A stretch of 60,432 nucleotides of DNA from Levilactobacillus bambusae (GCF_003124125.1 NZ_QCXQ01000003.1:136895-197326), one strand, 5' to 3'; shown: positions 33,279 to 42,266, counted from the first letter of the stretch. Numbers and translations: made by a program. The notes: generated by a model not told the origin, from the letters alone.

Positions 33279-35636
33279 TTACCGCCAATGAATTTTACTG
33301 AAAACCCGTTTGCCTAGGATTCCTTGGACTAAGTAGTAGACGGGATAGGCGCTAATAAGCAGGGGTACGTAGATCACGGCCATTTTCCAATTAAAAATGG
33401 AAGCGAGTGAAAATAGTGGACCGCCCCAGACGAAAATACTAACGAAGCATACGGCCATAAGCGTCACCAGGCCGATCTTCAAACGGTTTAGCGGCCGAGC
33501 GACCAGCAGTAAGGCAAATAGCCCAATCACACCCGTAAACATCACGCTTAACGTTGAAGTCTGCGTGTAATTGAGGGCCAGCAAGTCGCCCAGGTACATA
33601 ATGACTAAAATATACCCCACGTCGCAGATCGCCGCCGGGGCCGCAATCTGCATCACCTTCTCCATGAACTGCCCCGTTAAGCGCTGATAGTTCGGCTCAA
33701 GGGCCAAAAAGAAGGTGGGAATCCCCACGGTCAGAACCGAAATGGGCGTTAATTGAATGGGTTGAAACGGGTAACTACGCGTCATAAAAATAAAAATCAG
33801 CGTTAGCATTACCGAGTACATCGTTTTAATCAGGTATAACGATGCGACCCGCTCAATGTTATTGATAACCCGCCGGCCCTCATTGAGCACGTTAATCATC
33901 GCATCAAAGTTAGAATCCAGCAGGACGAAGTCGGCAATGCTCTTTGTTGCTTCACTCCCACTTGCCATGGCCACGCTGCAGTCCGACTGCCGCATCGCTA
34001 AAATATCGTTGACCCCGTCACCCGTCATAGCTACGGTGTGGCCAGCCCGTTGAAACGCAGCAATGAGTCGTTTCTTCTGAGCGGGCGTAACCCGACCAAA
34101 AATGGTTTCATGGGCCACTAGGTCGTCATATTGTCCGTCGTCTGCCTCATCCGTAATTTGGCTCATGTTAACGAACTGATCGGCTCCGTCTAGCCCGGCA
34201 CGCTTAGCAATGCTGGCCACCGTGGCGGGGTTGTCCCCCGAAATGACCCGCAGCGACACATCTTGATTCTTAAAGTAACGCAGCGTGGACTTGGCGTTTG
34301 GCCGCAGTTCATCGCTGATTAAGACAAGGCCTTGAAGGGTTGGATTCACTAACTGATGATCCCGAACATCTTCGGCCGTCGCCAGGCTTAAGACCCGGTC
34401 CCCCGCTTCAGCGTACCCGTTGATTTGCTCGGTCACCCCGTCTGGAACTGGACTGAAAATAAACTCTGGTGCCCCCATGACAAAAATGCCGTGGTCCCTA
34501 AACTTGGCCCCACTCCACTTCCGTTCCGATGAGAACGGCATAACGCTATCAACGGCCCAGTTTACTTCGGGCAGCGCTGATTGTAATGCCATGGCCGTTT
34601 CATTAGTATCCTCCGTTGCCCGCACAATGGCACTCAGCGCCTGTTTCTGCCCACCTTCATCTAAGGGACCGAGGGGCTTAACTGCCGCTAACTTTAATCG
34701 ACCACTCGTGATGGTCCCGGTCTTATCCAAACACAGGACATCTACTCTGGCTAAGGCCTCAATGGCGGGCAAGTCCCGAACTAGAACGTGTTTCCGGGCT
34801 AAGGTTACCGCTCCAGCAGCTAAAGCCACGGACGTCAATAGCACTAGACCTTCAGGAATCATTCCCACCATGGCAGCGACCGTCCCTAGAATTGACTGGT
34901 TAAGGTCGTTGCCGTGCAGCATTTTGGAGGCAAATAAGATGGCCCCCAACGGAATGATGGTGTACGTCAAAATTTTAATAATTCTGTTAATCGTTGCCAG
35001 TAGCTGACTTGCGCTCTGTTTTTCGTGCTTGGCCTCCGTAGAAAGACGCTTCACAAAGCTATTTTCTCCCACGGCAGTAGCCTGAATCACTGCTTGGCCA
35101 CTCATGAGAATGCTGCCAGACGTGACGGCATCCCCCGTTTGTTTGAAGATTGAATCGGATTCACCCGTAATTTGGGATTCATCCACTTCAATTCCCGTCG
35201 TCTCACGTACAATTCCATCAACGGGCACCTGATCCCCGCGGCCCAATAACAATAAATCGCCTAATACAACCTCTTCCTGTCGGACTTCCAGTGGCTGGCC
35301 ATCCCGCCTAACCGTCATTACCCCCTCAGATAACAGGGTCATTTCATCAATTTGATGTTTCGAGCGAATTTCTTGGTAGATCCCAATGGCCGTATTCACC
35401 ACTGCAACCCCCAAAAAAAGCAGGTTTTTATAACTTCCCGTCACCAAAACTAGGGCTCCAAGAACTAAATTAATGGCGTTAAATAGGGTGAACACATTAT
35501 CCCGAAAGATTTGCTTTACCGATCGAGTCAACGGCGGCAGGGCATCATTTTGCTGTCCGCTAGCAACGCGCTGCTGAACTTCACTAGTCGTTAGTCCGGT
35601 TGCCAAATTAGTTGGCTCCTGCTTTGATTTCTCCAT
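33279..35636 (-). CDS. Cation-translocating P-type ATPase, CtpE-like
   Basis: The 785-residue protein has all P-type ATPase landmarks: TGES in the actuator domain (157-160), a PEGL motif in helix 4 (261-264), phosphorylation motif DKTGTIT (Asp304) and GDGVNDILAM in the hinge, plus six or more C-terminal helices. The PEGLVLLTSVA stretch resembles the CtpE subfamily, linked to calcium uptake in mycobacteria; substrate here is an inference. No metal-binding N-domain is present. ATG 35636 is chosen because GGAGGTG lies nine bases upstream; an earlier in-frame start at 35684 (TTG) overlaps a -10-like TACAAT. Confidence 0.88.
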   Translation of the reverse strand: MEKSKQEPTNLATGLTTSEVQQRVASGQQNDALPPLTRSVKQIFRDNVFTLFNAINLVLGALVLVTGSYKNLLFLGVAVVNTAIGIYQEIRSKHQIDEMTLLSEGVMTVRRDGQPLEVRQEEVVLGDLLLLGRGDQVPVDGIVRETTGIEVDESQITGESDSIFKQTGDAVTSGSILMSGQAVIQATAVGENSFVKRLSTEAKHEKQSASQLLATINRIIKILTYTIIPLGAILFASKMLHGNDLNQSILGTVAAMVGMIPEGLVLLTSVALAAGAVTLARKHVLVRDLPAIEALARVDVLCLDKTGTITSGRLKLAAVKPLGPLDEGGQKQALSAIVRATEDTNETAMALQSALPEVNWAVDSVMPFSSERKWSGAKFRDHGIFVMGAPEFIFSPVPDGVTEQINGYAEAGDRVLSLATAEDVRDHQLVNPTLQGLVLISDELRPNAKSTLRYFKNQDVSLRVISGDNPATVASIAKRAGLDGADQFVNMSQITDEADDGQYDDLVAHETIFGRVTPAQKKRLIAAFQRAGHTVAMTGDGVNDILAMRQSDCSVAMASGSEATKSIADFVLLDSNFDAMINVLNEGRRVINNIERVASLYLIKTMYSVMLTLIFIFMTRSYPFQPIQLTPISVLTVGIPTFFLALEPNYQRLTGQFMEKVMQIAAPAAICDVGYILVIMYLGDLLALNYTQTSTLSVMFTGVIGLFALLLVARPLNRLKIGLVTLMAVCFVSIFVWGGPLFSLASIFNWKMAVIYVPLLISAYPVYYLVQGILGKRVFSKIHWR

Positions 35637-35735
35637 GTGATCCCACACCTCCATCGTTTTACCTACACTTTCTATTGTACTCAATTCTGCTCACTTTCGC
35701 CCGTGAGACCGTTGATTCTTGAGGAGGATTTAAGG

Positions 35736-35769
35736 AATAAAAAAATCCCTTCTCCAAGAGAAGGGATTA
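35736..35769 (-). terminator. tRNA-Glu terminator
   Basis: AATCCCTTCTC pairs with GAGAAGGGATT around a 3-nt loop, followed by a T run on the minus strand. Confidence 0.92.
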
Positions 35770-35773
35770 CTGC

Positions 35774-35845
35774 TGACCCGTACGGGATTTGAACCCATGT
35801 TACCGCCGTGAAAGGGCGGTGTCTTAACCACTTGACCAACGGGTC
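35774..35845 (-). tRNA. tRNA-Glu (anticodon TTC)
   Basis: The minus strand folds as a 72-nt cloverleaf: acceptor GACCCGT/ACGGGTC, anticodon stem CCGCC/GGCGG with loop CTTTCAC (anticodon TTC), and TGGGTTCAAATCCCG T-arm. The discriminator is A. CCA is not encoded. It is a single tRNA gene with its own terminator. Confidence 0.95.
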
Positions 35846-35941
35846 GCTTTAATATGTTACTATCATATCGAAATTAATTAGGAAAATCTACTGACAAACG
35901 GATAAATTTGCCTAATTATATTGATACAACAAAGAGAATAA

Positions 35942-36148
35942 TTGGAACATTAGGCCCGCTTCGCTTAAAAATCTGACTCTTGCAACATGGTCCGAAAGCT
36001 CTTCATCCTTAGCAGAATGCTTTCGAACCAGTAGTTACGGGACATAAGACAGACCACAACCAAATAGGATAAAGGACCAAATCCGATCAAAATACAATCG
36101 AACCTGGTCCTTTATCCTATTTGGCATGGCCTGAACGTCTTATGTCCC
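35942..36148 (+). repeat. Dispersed intergenic repeat with large hairpin, copy B (most complete)
   Basis: Left module TTGGAACATTAGGCCCGC starts at 35942, ACCAGTAGTTACG at 36027-36039. The right 110 bp (36039-36148) is bounded by a perfect 12-bp inverted repeat GGGACATAAGAC / GTCTTATGTCCC, with an 18-bp perfect inner stem at 36062-36079 / 36105-36122. It lies between tRNA-Glu and hsp20 and has no ORF. It may also act as the hsp20 terminator. Confidence 0.88.
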
Positions 36149-36165
36149 TGCCCCCATCTTTTTGC

Positions 36166-36570
36166 CTATTCAATTGGAATATTATGCATTCCTTCGCCGT
36201 CCTGATTAATCTTGGGAAGGCTTAAGTGTAAGACGCCATCTTCAAAAGTGGCTTCGATCTTGTCACGATCAACGTTAGGCAGATAAAAGGCCCGCGAAAG
36301 GTCCTCCGTCAATCTTTCTTGAAGCATAAGATGATCAGACGAATTTTCAACCGTTCCTGCTGCTTCATACTTCGCTGCAATTCGCAAAGTATCCTCACGG
36401 TAATCAACGTGTAAATGACGTTTTTTGAACCCTGGCAAGTCAACATCCACCAAATATTGGGTTTTAGTCTCCACAATATCCGTCTTCATTAACTTTGGCG
36501 CTACCATTTGGTTGAAATGTTCCCCCACCTGATTAAAAAGGTGCTTGGGGTCCAGATTAAGGTTTCCCAT
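36166..36570 (-). CDS. Small heat shock protein, Hsp20 family
   Basis: The 134-residue chaperone has an alpha-crystallin domain (about 30-125) with VDLPGFKKRHLHVDY and FEDGVLHLSLPK, and a C-terminal HNIPIE that provides the I-x-I type oligomerisation motif. Small Hsps hold unfolding proteins in stress. AGGGGGA precedes the ATG. The 36604 gene lies 33 bp upstream on the same strand, so co-transcription is likely. No CIRCE operator was found. Confidence 0.93.
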   Translation of the reverse strand: MGNLNLDPKHLFNQVGEHFNQMVAPKLMKTDIVETKTQYLVDVDLPGFKKRHLHVDYREDTLRIAAKYEAAGTVENSSDHLMLQERLTEDLSRAFYLPNVDRDKIEATFEDGVLHLSLPKINQDGEGMHNIPIE

Positions 36571-36603
36571 TCTAAATTCCCCCTTGGTTAAGGTTGCTTA
36601 GCC

Positions 36604-36948
36604 TTAGAAGACATCACCGGCATCCGTTTGGATCTTTTGGCCGATGGCATTCGCCAGCAACTTTTGGGCTTGTTCACGTGGAATTTGATCCATGTTAAAA
36701 ATAATGCTGTCCGTATCTCCACCCACAAAGTCAAATTCTTCGTAGTAAACAAATGGATCGTGATCTTCATCATTTAAGAAATGGCCTTCAACTTCACCAG
36801 CAAAAGCCTTTGCCCAATCTGGATCATCCATTTCGGGGATGTCCTTTTTGGTGACGTAACCCTGGTCCAAAATTACTTCAGCCGCTTGATTAACCGTTTC
36901 ATCATCAAAAGCAAACGTCTTTTCTGTTTCCTGTTCTTTATCAGCCAT
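36604..36948 (-). CDS. Hypothetical acidic protein upstream of hsp20
   Basis: The 114-residue protein is strongly acidic and soluble, with no membrane segment and no family I recognise. It contains GYVTKKDIPEMDDPDWAKAF and a DPFVYYEEFDFVGGDTD patch. AAGGAGA lies upstream of the ATG and a TATACT box 15-20 bases further. It is probably co-expressed with Hsp20 (33-bp gap), so a stress-related role is possible but unproven. Confidence 0.65.
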   Translation of the reverse strand: MADKEQETEKTFAFDDETVNQAAEVILDQGYVTKKDIPEMDDPDWAKAFAGEVEGHFLNDEDHDPFVYYEEFDFVGGDTDSIIFNMDQIPREQAQKLLANAIGQKIQTDAGDVF

Positions 36949-37093
36949 AACTAAGATCTCCTTCGTTCAGTATACCTCCATTCTATGCCCAATCTTTTAA
37001 AACGAAAAGCGAAGTGACCGACCAATTCACAATTAATGTCGAAATTTTTCATCCAATTAAGCACCTTGACTTAAAAAACACCCGCATCCGCTG

Positions 37094-37099
37094 TATAAT
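37094..37099 (+). promoter_or_regulatory. -10 box of the CorC-type transporter gene
   Basis: TATAAT at 37094-37099. The only strong -35-like TTGACT is 22 bp away, which is too far. TTAAAA at 37071-37076 gives 17 bp but is weak. Confidence 0.45.
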
Positions 37100-37138
37100 T
37101 AGACAAGACTATTGAAAACATGAAATGAGGAATGATTT

Positions 37139-38491
37139 TTGGCTAGTGGTCAATTAATAAGTAGTCTCGTGATCATTATCGTGACTTTCTTTTTCGCAGC
37201 CTTCTTTGTGGCCTGCGAATTTGCGCTTGTACAAACCCGTCCAAGTGCGTTAGAAGATGAAATGAGTAAGCACGATAATCCATCGGTTAAGATGAAACGT
37301 GCTATGAAAATGATTACGAACTTAAATGAATATCTTTCAACAACACAAGTTGGGGTCTCACTTGCAGGAATTATTCTCGGGTGGATTGGTGAGACCTTCT
37401 TTATTGATATTTTGATGGATCTATTTGGGTTAGAAAAGTTTGTTGGTCCATATGCACATATCATTGGTGTGCTTTTAGGGGTTCTGATTTTGACCTACCT
37501 TGAAGTGGTCTTAACGGAAATTGTTCCTAAGAACGTGGCCATTGACATGCCGATGAAGGTCTTAAAGCTCGTGGTAACACCGTTACACTATTTCCACATT
37601 CTGTTTTATCCGTTTGTATGGTTGCTGAATACTTCCGCAACTGGCGTCGTTAAGTTATTCGGAATTCCCGTCGCTAACGAAAGCGATGAGGTTTTCTCAC
37701 AATCCGAAATTTTAAGCCTGTCCAAAAATGCCGTAGCTGGTGGTGAATTAGAAAAAAACGATTTAGTTTACATGCAGCGGGCCTTTGAATTAAACGATAA
37801 GGTCGCTAAAGATATCATGATTGATCGTACCCAACTGGTCGTGATTGATATTACGGCAACCGTTAAGGAAGCGTTGAACGTCTACCTCCAAGAACGGTTC
37901 AGCCGGCTCCCCGTCGTTGCAGATGGTGATAAAGATAAAATCTTAGGTTACGTCTACAACTACGATTTAATTCGACAATCTCAGGTCAACCCTAACATTC
38001 GGATTGACCGGCTGCTTCGTAACATTGATACCACACCTGAAACGATGCCAATCACGCAAGTGCTCCAACAAATGATTCAGCACCGAACCCCAATCGTGGT
38101 CGTGGTGGATGAATATGGTGGAACATCAGGGATCATCACGGACAAGGATATCTATGAAGAATTATTCGGAACCGTGCGTGATGAAATTGATGACGCCAAC
38201 GATGAATATATCTTTAAGCAGCCCAATGGCACCTACCAAGTTAGCGGCAAGATGACCACGTATGACTTTGAACGTTTCTTTGATACTGATATTAAGGGAT
38301 TTGAAGCTTCTGAATCAGTTACCCTATCCGGCTATGTTATTGATAATTACCCGGACGTTAAGTCCGACGACATTATCCACATCGAGAACTTTGACCTAAA
38401 AGTCCTCGATTATGAAAATTCCTTTATCAATTGGTTTGCCGTCACGGTAAACGACCCTAAACCGGTCAATGAGAACGATAAGGATAAATAA
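37139..38491 (+). CDS. HlyC/CorC-family transporter (DUF21-CBS-CorC)
   Basis: The 450-residue protein has an N-terminal DUF21 domain with four helices (about 5-180), a CBS pair (about 205-330, including RFSRLPVV and TPIVVVVDEYGGTSGI) and a C-terminal CorC_HlyC domain (about 350-435). Family members export Mg2+ or Co2+ or act in metal resistance; they were first called hemolysins, wrongly in most cases. Translation starts at TTG 37139, with GAGG eight bases upstream; no ATG fits. A terminator shared with the convergent ABC-F gene follows. Confidence 0.9.
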   Translation: MASGQLISSLVIIIVTFFFAAFFVACEFALVQTRPSALEDEMSKHDNPSVKMKRAMKMITNLNEYLSTTQVGVSLAGIILGWIGETFFIDILMDLFGLEKFVGPYAHIIGVLLGVLILTYLEVVLTEIVPKNVAIDMPMKVLKLVVTPLHYFHILFYPFVWLLNTSATGVVKLFGIPVANESDEVFSQSEILSLSKNAVAGGELEKNDLVYMQRAFELNDKVAKDIMIDRTQLVVIDITATVKEALNVYLQERFSRLPVVADGDKDKILGYVYNYDLIRQSQVNPNIRIDRLLRNIDTTPETMPITQVLQQMIQHRTPIVVVVDEYGGTSGIITDKDIYEELFGTVRDEIDDANDEYIFKQPNGTYQVSGKMTTYDFERFFDTDIKGFEASESVTLSGYVIDNYPDVKSDDIIHIENFDLKVLDYENSFINWFAVTVNDPKPVNENDKDK

Positions 38492-38496
38492 ACCAA

Positions 38497-38535
38497 TAAA
38501 AGAAGCGATCGGAGTGTAACCGATCGCTTCTTTTA
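38497..38535. terminator. Bidirectional terminator, CorC and ABC-F genes
   Basis: TAAAAGAAGCGATCGG (38497-38512) pairs perfectly with CCGATCGCTTCTTTTA (38520-38535). Confidence 0.93.
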
Positions 38536-40032
38536 TTTCATCATCTTCCTCAGCCGCCGAATTTCATCCCAGTCCACTTCTTCCGCCAACATCATCTGAT
38601 CAATTTTAAACCGGAGCATCGTTTGATCCGCTGATAAAGTATCATCAACCGCTGTCAAGGTGGGGTCAATGAGTTGCTGGTTTTGAATGGATAGTTCCCG
38701 GGTGGCAACGGCTTCCCGAAAGCTCATGTCGTGGGAAACAAAAATAACGGTACCAGGATAGGCCGACAAGAAGTTCTGGAGCGCCCCAATTGCGGACATG
38801 TCTAAAAAATTAGTGGGTTCATCAAGAATCAGGACGTTATAGTTTCCTGTAATGACCTGAACGAGCTGAACCTTAACCAGCTCTCCCCCGCTTAAGCTAT
38901 GAACGGGTTGATCGTAAAACTGAGCGGGTAATCCCAGTGCCCCCATGACTTGTCGGACCCGATTTTCATCAAGCTTCGTATGGGCCAACACCGTTTGTAG
39001 CACGGTGAGTGAACCGGTAAGCTCCGTTAAGTCCTGTTGAAAATAGCCGATTTGGGCGGAGTCAGAGAGATGGATGCCGTCTTCTCGCGTCACGATTCGA
39101 TGAAGTAGTGTGGTTTTACCACTCCCGTTGGGTCCCGTAATCGCAACCCGTTCGCCCGGTTTAACCGTAACGTTAGCGTTGCGTAACAACCGTTGCGTTC
39201 CCCGTGAAAGGGTCAGGTGGCGAACTGACACAACGGTTTTACCCGTAAACGGTGGCAAGTCGGTGGCCATGACCTTAATTCCCTGATCTTCAAATGGTTT
39301 TTCGGGGGTTACCTGACGATCAGCTCGTTTAGCTAGCTTTTTGGCGTTACGTTCCATTTTCCCCGCCGTTTTTTCCAATAGGCTCCGCCCGTTGCCCCGC
39401 TCTTTACGTGTCATCCCCTTGCCCTGACGGATTTGATTGGCCTTGTTTTTACGTTCGTTAACGGTGGCCTGCAGTCGATGATGTTGCCGGCGGTCACGTT
39501 CATAGTCGGTTAATTGTTGCTGATACCGGTGGTTCGCCCAATCTTGGTACTGCTCGAAGTTTCCCTCAAAAACCGTTACGTGCTGTTCCTTAAGCGCCCA
39601 AATCCGGGTCGCCACTGCGTTTAGCAGGTGCCGATCGTGGGAAATAACAATCAGTAAGCCGGGGTACTGCTGCAACTCCTTAATGAGTTGGGCCTGATGG
39701 TTTTCATCCAGGTTAGCGCTTGGCTCGTCTAAGATTAAGGCTGCGGGGTGGGCCATCAGCGCCGTTCGAATGCGTTGAAACTCGGCTTGACCCCCGCTTT
39801 TGTCATGAGTTGCCACCATTTGGGGAACGTAGGTCACCGCCGAATCCACATTAATTCGGCCGGTACTGGCTGAATCCACGCCACAAATTAGTTTGGCGAG
39901 GGTCGACTTGCCGACCCCGTTGCGACCAATCAATCCAATTCGATCCCCCGTTTGGGCGGATAACCGGGTTATTTTAAATAGGGTTTGACCCCGCTGAATT
40001 TGAGTTAAGTTCGTAATCGTTAATTGCGTCAT
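38533..40032 (-). CDS. ABC-F protein, Vga/Msr-like ribosome-protection type
   Basis: The 499-residue protein has two ATP-binding domains and no membrane domain. Walker A motifs are GRNGVGKST and GPNGSGKTT, Walker B LILDEPSANLD and LILDEPTNFLD, separated by a basic, Arg/Lys-rich linker (about 190-270) that enters the ribosome. As in Vga(A), the first domain is short, with the signature (KSGGQ) only about 10 residues after the YVPQ loop. Vga-type members displace lincosamides, streptogramin A or pleuromutilins from ribosomes; drug range here is untested. AGAGGGA precedes ATG 40032. The leader has an attenuator and mini-ORF. Confidence 0.88.
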   Translation of the reverse strand: MTQLTITNLTQIQRGQTLFKITRLSAQTGDRIGLIGRNGVGKSTLAKLICGVDSASTGRINVDSAVTYVPQMVATHDKSGGQAEFQRIRTALMAHPAALILDEPSANLDENHQAQLIKELQQYPGLLIVISHDRHLLNAVATRIWALKEQHVTVFEGNFEQYQDWANHRYQQQLTDYERDRRQHHRLQATVNERKNKANQIRQGKGMTRKERGNGRSLLEKTAGKMERNAKKLAKRADRQVTPEKPFEDQGIKVMATDLPPFTGKTVVSVRHLTLSRGTQRLLRNANVTVKPGERVAITGPNGSGKTTLLHRIVTREDGIHLSDSAQIGYFQQDLTELTGSLTVLQTVLAHTKLDENRVRQVMGALGLPAQFYDQPVHSLSGGELVKVQLVQVITGNYNVLILDEPTNFLDMSAIGALQNFLSAYPGTVIFVSHDMSFREAVATRELSIQNQQLIDPTLTAVDDTLSADQTMLRFKIDQMMLAEEVDWDEIRRLRKMMK

Positions 40033-40070
40033 ATTAAGTCCCTCTTTCACCAGGGATTAGTCAGCGCACA

Positions 40071-40104
40071 CAAAAAGCGTACTTTTAATTAAGGAAAAGT
40101 ACGC
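40071..40104 (-). terminator. Leader terminator (attenuator) of the ABC-F gene
   Basis: On the minus strand GCGTACTTTT pairs with AAAAGTACGC, followed by T5. It lies within the leader, 40 bp before the ATG. An upstream GTACGC (in GGGCGTACGCAG, near 40119-40130) could pair with its left arm as an antiterminator. Confidence 0.8.
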
Positions 40105-40130
40105 CGCATTTTAGATTCTGCGTACGCCCA

Positions 40131-40178
40131 TCATCCCTGAAAAACTGCCCAGTTTCCCCTTTGGGTGTCCTGGTTCAT
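40131..40178 (-). other. Possible second leader ORF, 15 codons
   Basis: ATG at 40178 opens a 15-residue frame (MNQDTQRGNWAVFQG) that stops at 40131, just before the antiterminator region. Its ribosome binding site is weak (GAAGAAC), so it is less convincing than the mini-ORF at 40196-40207. Confidence 0.3.
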
Positions 40179-40195
40179 TGTTCTTCAATCGATGA

Positions 40196-40207
40196 TTAGA
40201 TGCGCAT
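40196..40207 (-). CDS. Three-codon leader mini-ORF (Met-Arg-Ile) of the ABC-F gene
   Basis: ATGCGCATCTAA lies 9 bases after a perfect GGAGG (40217-40221), about 30 nt from the predicted transcript start and upstream of the attenuator. Very short upstream ORFs with strong ribosome binding sites control ABC-F genes by ribosome stalling in other Firmicutes. The ORF lies inside a palindrome, GATGCGCATC. Confidence 0.6.
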   Translation of the reverse strand: MRI

Positions 40208-40243
40208 CCGCTGAATCCTCCATTTTTCGTTTAGAATAGCCAG

Positions 40244-40272
40244 ATTATAGCACGGCAGAGCGCGCGCCGCAA
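40244..40272 (-). promoter_or_regulatory. ABC-F gene promoter
   Basis: On the minus strand TTGCGG (40267-40272) and TATAAT (40244-40249) are 17 bp apart. The -35 box begins 3 bp after the stop of the antiporter gene, so the ABC-F gene has its own transcript with a leader of about 205 nt. Confidence 0.78.
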
Positions 40273-40274
40273 CC

Positions 40275-42266
40275 TTACTTCATATATACCGCACTGTTAC
40301 GAATGTAAGAAATCTCGTCAAACGTAATCTGTTGCTGTAGGTCTTCGGAAAGGCCCATCGAAATATCGCCGTCGCTCACCGCCTGCTGGATCAGCTCATA
40401 CTCCGCGTGGAAGGCCGACATAAAGAGTTGGTAAATCACCCGTTGATCTGGTTCCGGCTGCTGCATTCGCCGGTGCCGGTTACGTAGCCCCCGCCGCGTT
40501 AGGTTAACCTCGGCCTGGTTCTCGCTATTCTCAATATCGTGAAGCCGCTGCATTGCTGCCGCATACCCCGCGTTTTCTAAGGGCCGAATATCCTCGCCGT
40601 GGTTATCAAACGCCCGCCGCCAGTAAATTTCTTCCATTACAAGTGGTGACGTTAAAAAGGTGTTTTGGGCCGTCCGAAAATCCTTGGAAATAAACCCCAT
40701 ATGAATGCTAAACCGAACCCGCATCCAGAGGTCATGAACCAAATTTCGTTTCGAACTGGCTTCGTTTAAGGCGAGAAACTGATTATAATATTTTTCTTCG
40801 GCTGGTGTAACCTTGCCGTCCTGGACTAGCTGATGAATCACTTCGCGTTCAGCATCCCCTGCTTCACCCAAAACGATCCGGTGCTGCCGGTGCTTGGGGA
40901 CTTGGTTTAAGGTCAATTGCTGCACGAGGGCATCAATCACAATCTGGGCCTCCGCTGGATGATCAACTCGTTGTTTTCGCACACTTGAAATCGCAGCATC
41001 CAGCATCCGTCGTTTCCATAGGTTTGCATTATCTTCGTCTGGTGATGCCGGCTTGGCAACCAAGTGGGGAAAGGCGAGGGTGGGTGCAATTAAACTCAGT
41101 AAAATGACGACGGCCGCCACAAAGATTAGCACGTCCCTCAGGGCAAATAAGTGGTGGGAAACATAGACGGGCATTGAGAAGGCTAACGCCAGCGTAATTG
41201 TTCCGCTGGCCCCGCCAAGGGCAATCACCCAGCTTTCCTTCCAGCTCGGAACGGAATGGTCCTCGAACCGCAGGAAAAAGTGGGACCATAGGAGCCGAAT
41301 TGCCACCCGGGAAACGTAAATGAAGACCCCCATTCCAAACAGCAGGAACAGCATTCGCCAACTATTCCCCCAAATTTGTCGGATCACAACGGGCAGCGAC
41401 AAACCAAGCAAAACAAAGACCATCCCGGATAAAATCCCGTTAATAATTTCCCAGACGTTAGCATTCACTAACTGCATGTGAGAAGACGTCAGCCGCAGCC
41501 GGTCCCGATTTTCCCCCTGCACTAACCCGGCAGCAACAACGGCTAAAATTCCGGACGCTCCCACCTTAGTGGCTAAGTAATAAACCACAAAGGGCGTTAA
41601 AAGCTGCATAGTCACCATAATTAACGGTGTATCATCGTGCCACCGAATTAATGCGGTCGACGTCCACATAATGAAGAGACCGAAGAGGGCCCCCAAAATT
41701 AGCCCCCCGAAGAACTCCTGCAAAAAATCCATGATGGCGAGGTTGGCCGAAAACTCCCCGGAAATGTACGCCCCAATGGCGAGGTTAAAGGCCACGATTC
41801 CGGCCGCATCGTTAAATAATGACTCACTGGATAACATCTGCATGGGTAAGGAATCACTGTGACCACTAATTGCACTGACAGCCGAAGCGTCCGTTGGGGT
41901 CACAATGGCGACTAATGCAAACGCTAAACTCAGCGGTAGGAGCGGGAATAACCAGTAAACGCCGTACCCCACGACTAAAATCGTTGTGATAACCAACCCA
42001 ACCGCTAAGGATAAAATATTGGTTAACGACCGACCAATCCAAGACCGAGAGGCGTTTTGAGCTTCGTCGTAGAGCAGCGGTGAAATGAGGGCAAACGAAA
42101 AGACGGCCGGGTTAAACTGATAGTTATGGTAGGCTGGAAACAGCGCAAAAACAACTCCGAGCCCAATTAGCCAAAACGGCAGTGGCACCTTGGTGAAGTG
42201 CCGGGTCAAAATATTTCCAACGATAACGGCAACAAGCAACTGTGTAATTAAAAAGGTCTGAGTCAT
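40275..42266 (-). CDS. Na+/H+ antiporter, NhaP/CPA1 family
   Basis: The 663-residue protein has about 12 helices in residues 1-400 with the CPA1 motif ESLFNDAAGIVAF (in LSSESLFNDA), where the ND pair binds the cation, and a C-terminal cytoplasmic region (about 410-663) rich in Arg, Glu and Gln. Family members exchange Na+ or K+ for H+ in pH homeostasis. ATG 42266 follows AGGAA; an earlier in-frame start at 42287 lacks a site. The long cytoplasmic tail is typical of Lactobacillus forms. Confidence 0.92.
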   Translation of the reverse strand: MTQTFLITQLLVAVIVGNILTRHFTKVPLPFWLIGLGVVFALFPAYHNYQFNPAVFSFALISPLLYDEAQNASRSWIGRSLTNILSLAVGLVITTILVVGYGVYWLFPLLPLSLAFALVAIVTPTDASAVSAISGHSDSLPMQMLSSESLFNDAAGIVAFNLAIGAYISGEFSANLAIMDFLQEFFGGLILGALFGLFIMWTSTALIRWHDDTPLIMVTMQLLTPFVVYYLATKVGASGILAVVAAGLVQGENRDRLRLTSSHMQLVNANVWEIINGILSGMVFVLLGLSLPVVIRQIWGNSWRMLFLLFGMGVFIYVSRVAIRLLWSHFFLRFEDHSVPSWKESWVIALGGASGTITLALAFSMPVYVSHHLFALRDVLIFVAAVVILLSLIAPTLAFPHLVAKPASPDEDNANLWKRRMLDAAISSVRKQRVDHPAEAQIVIDALVQQLTLNQVPKHRQHRIVLGEAGDAEREVIHQLVQDGKVTPAEEKYYNQFLALNEASSKRNLVHDLWMRVRFSIHMGFISKDFRTAQNTFLTSPLVMEEIYWRRAFDNHGEDIRPLENAGYAAAMQRLHDIENSENQAEVNLTRRGLRNRHRRMQQPEPDQRVIYQLFMSAFHAEYELIQQAVSDGDISMGLSEDLQQQITFDEISYIRNSAVYMK

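Noticed and set aside
35942-36148. Insertion sequence remnant with transposase
   Set aside because: No transposase-like reading frame in either strand; the structure is a short inverted-repeat element.
37066-37099. TTGACT/TATAAT promoter before the CorC-type gene
   Set aside because: The spacer would be 22 bp, too long for a sigma-A promoter.
40131-40178. 15-codon frame as the main ABC-F leader peptide
   Set aside because: Its ribosome binding site is weak compared with GGAGG before the three-codon ORF; kept only as an alternative.
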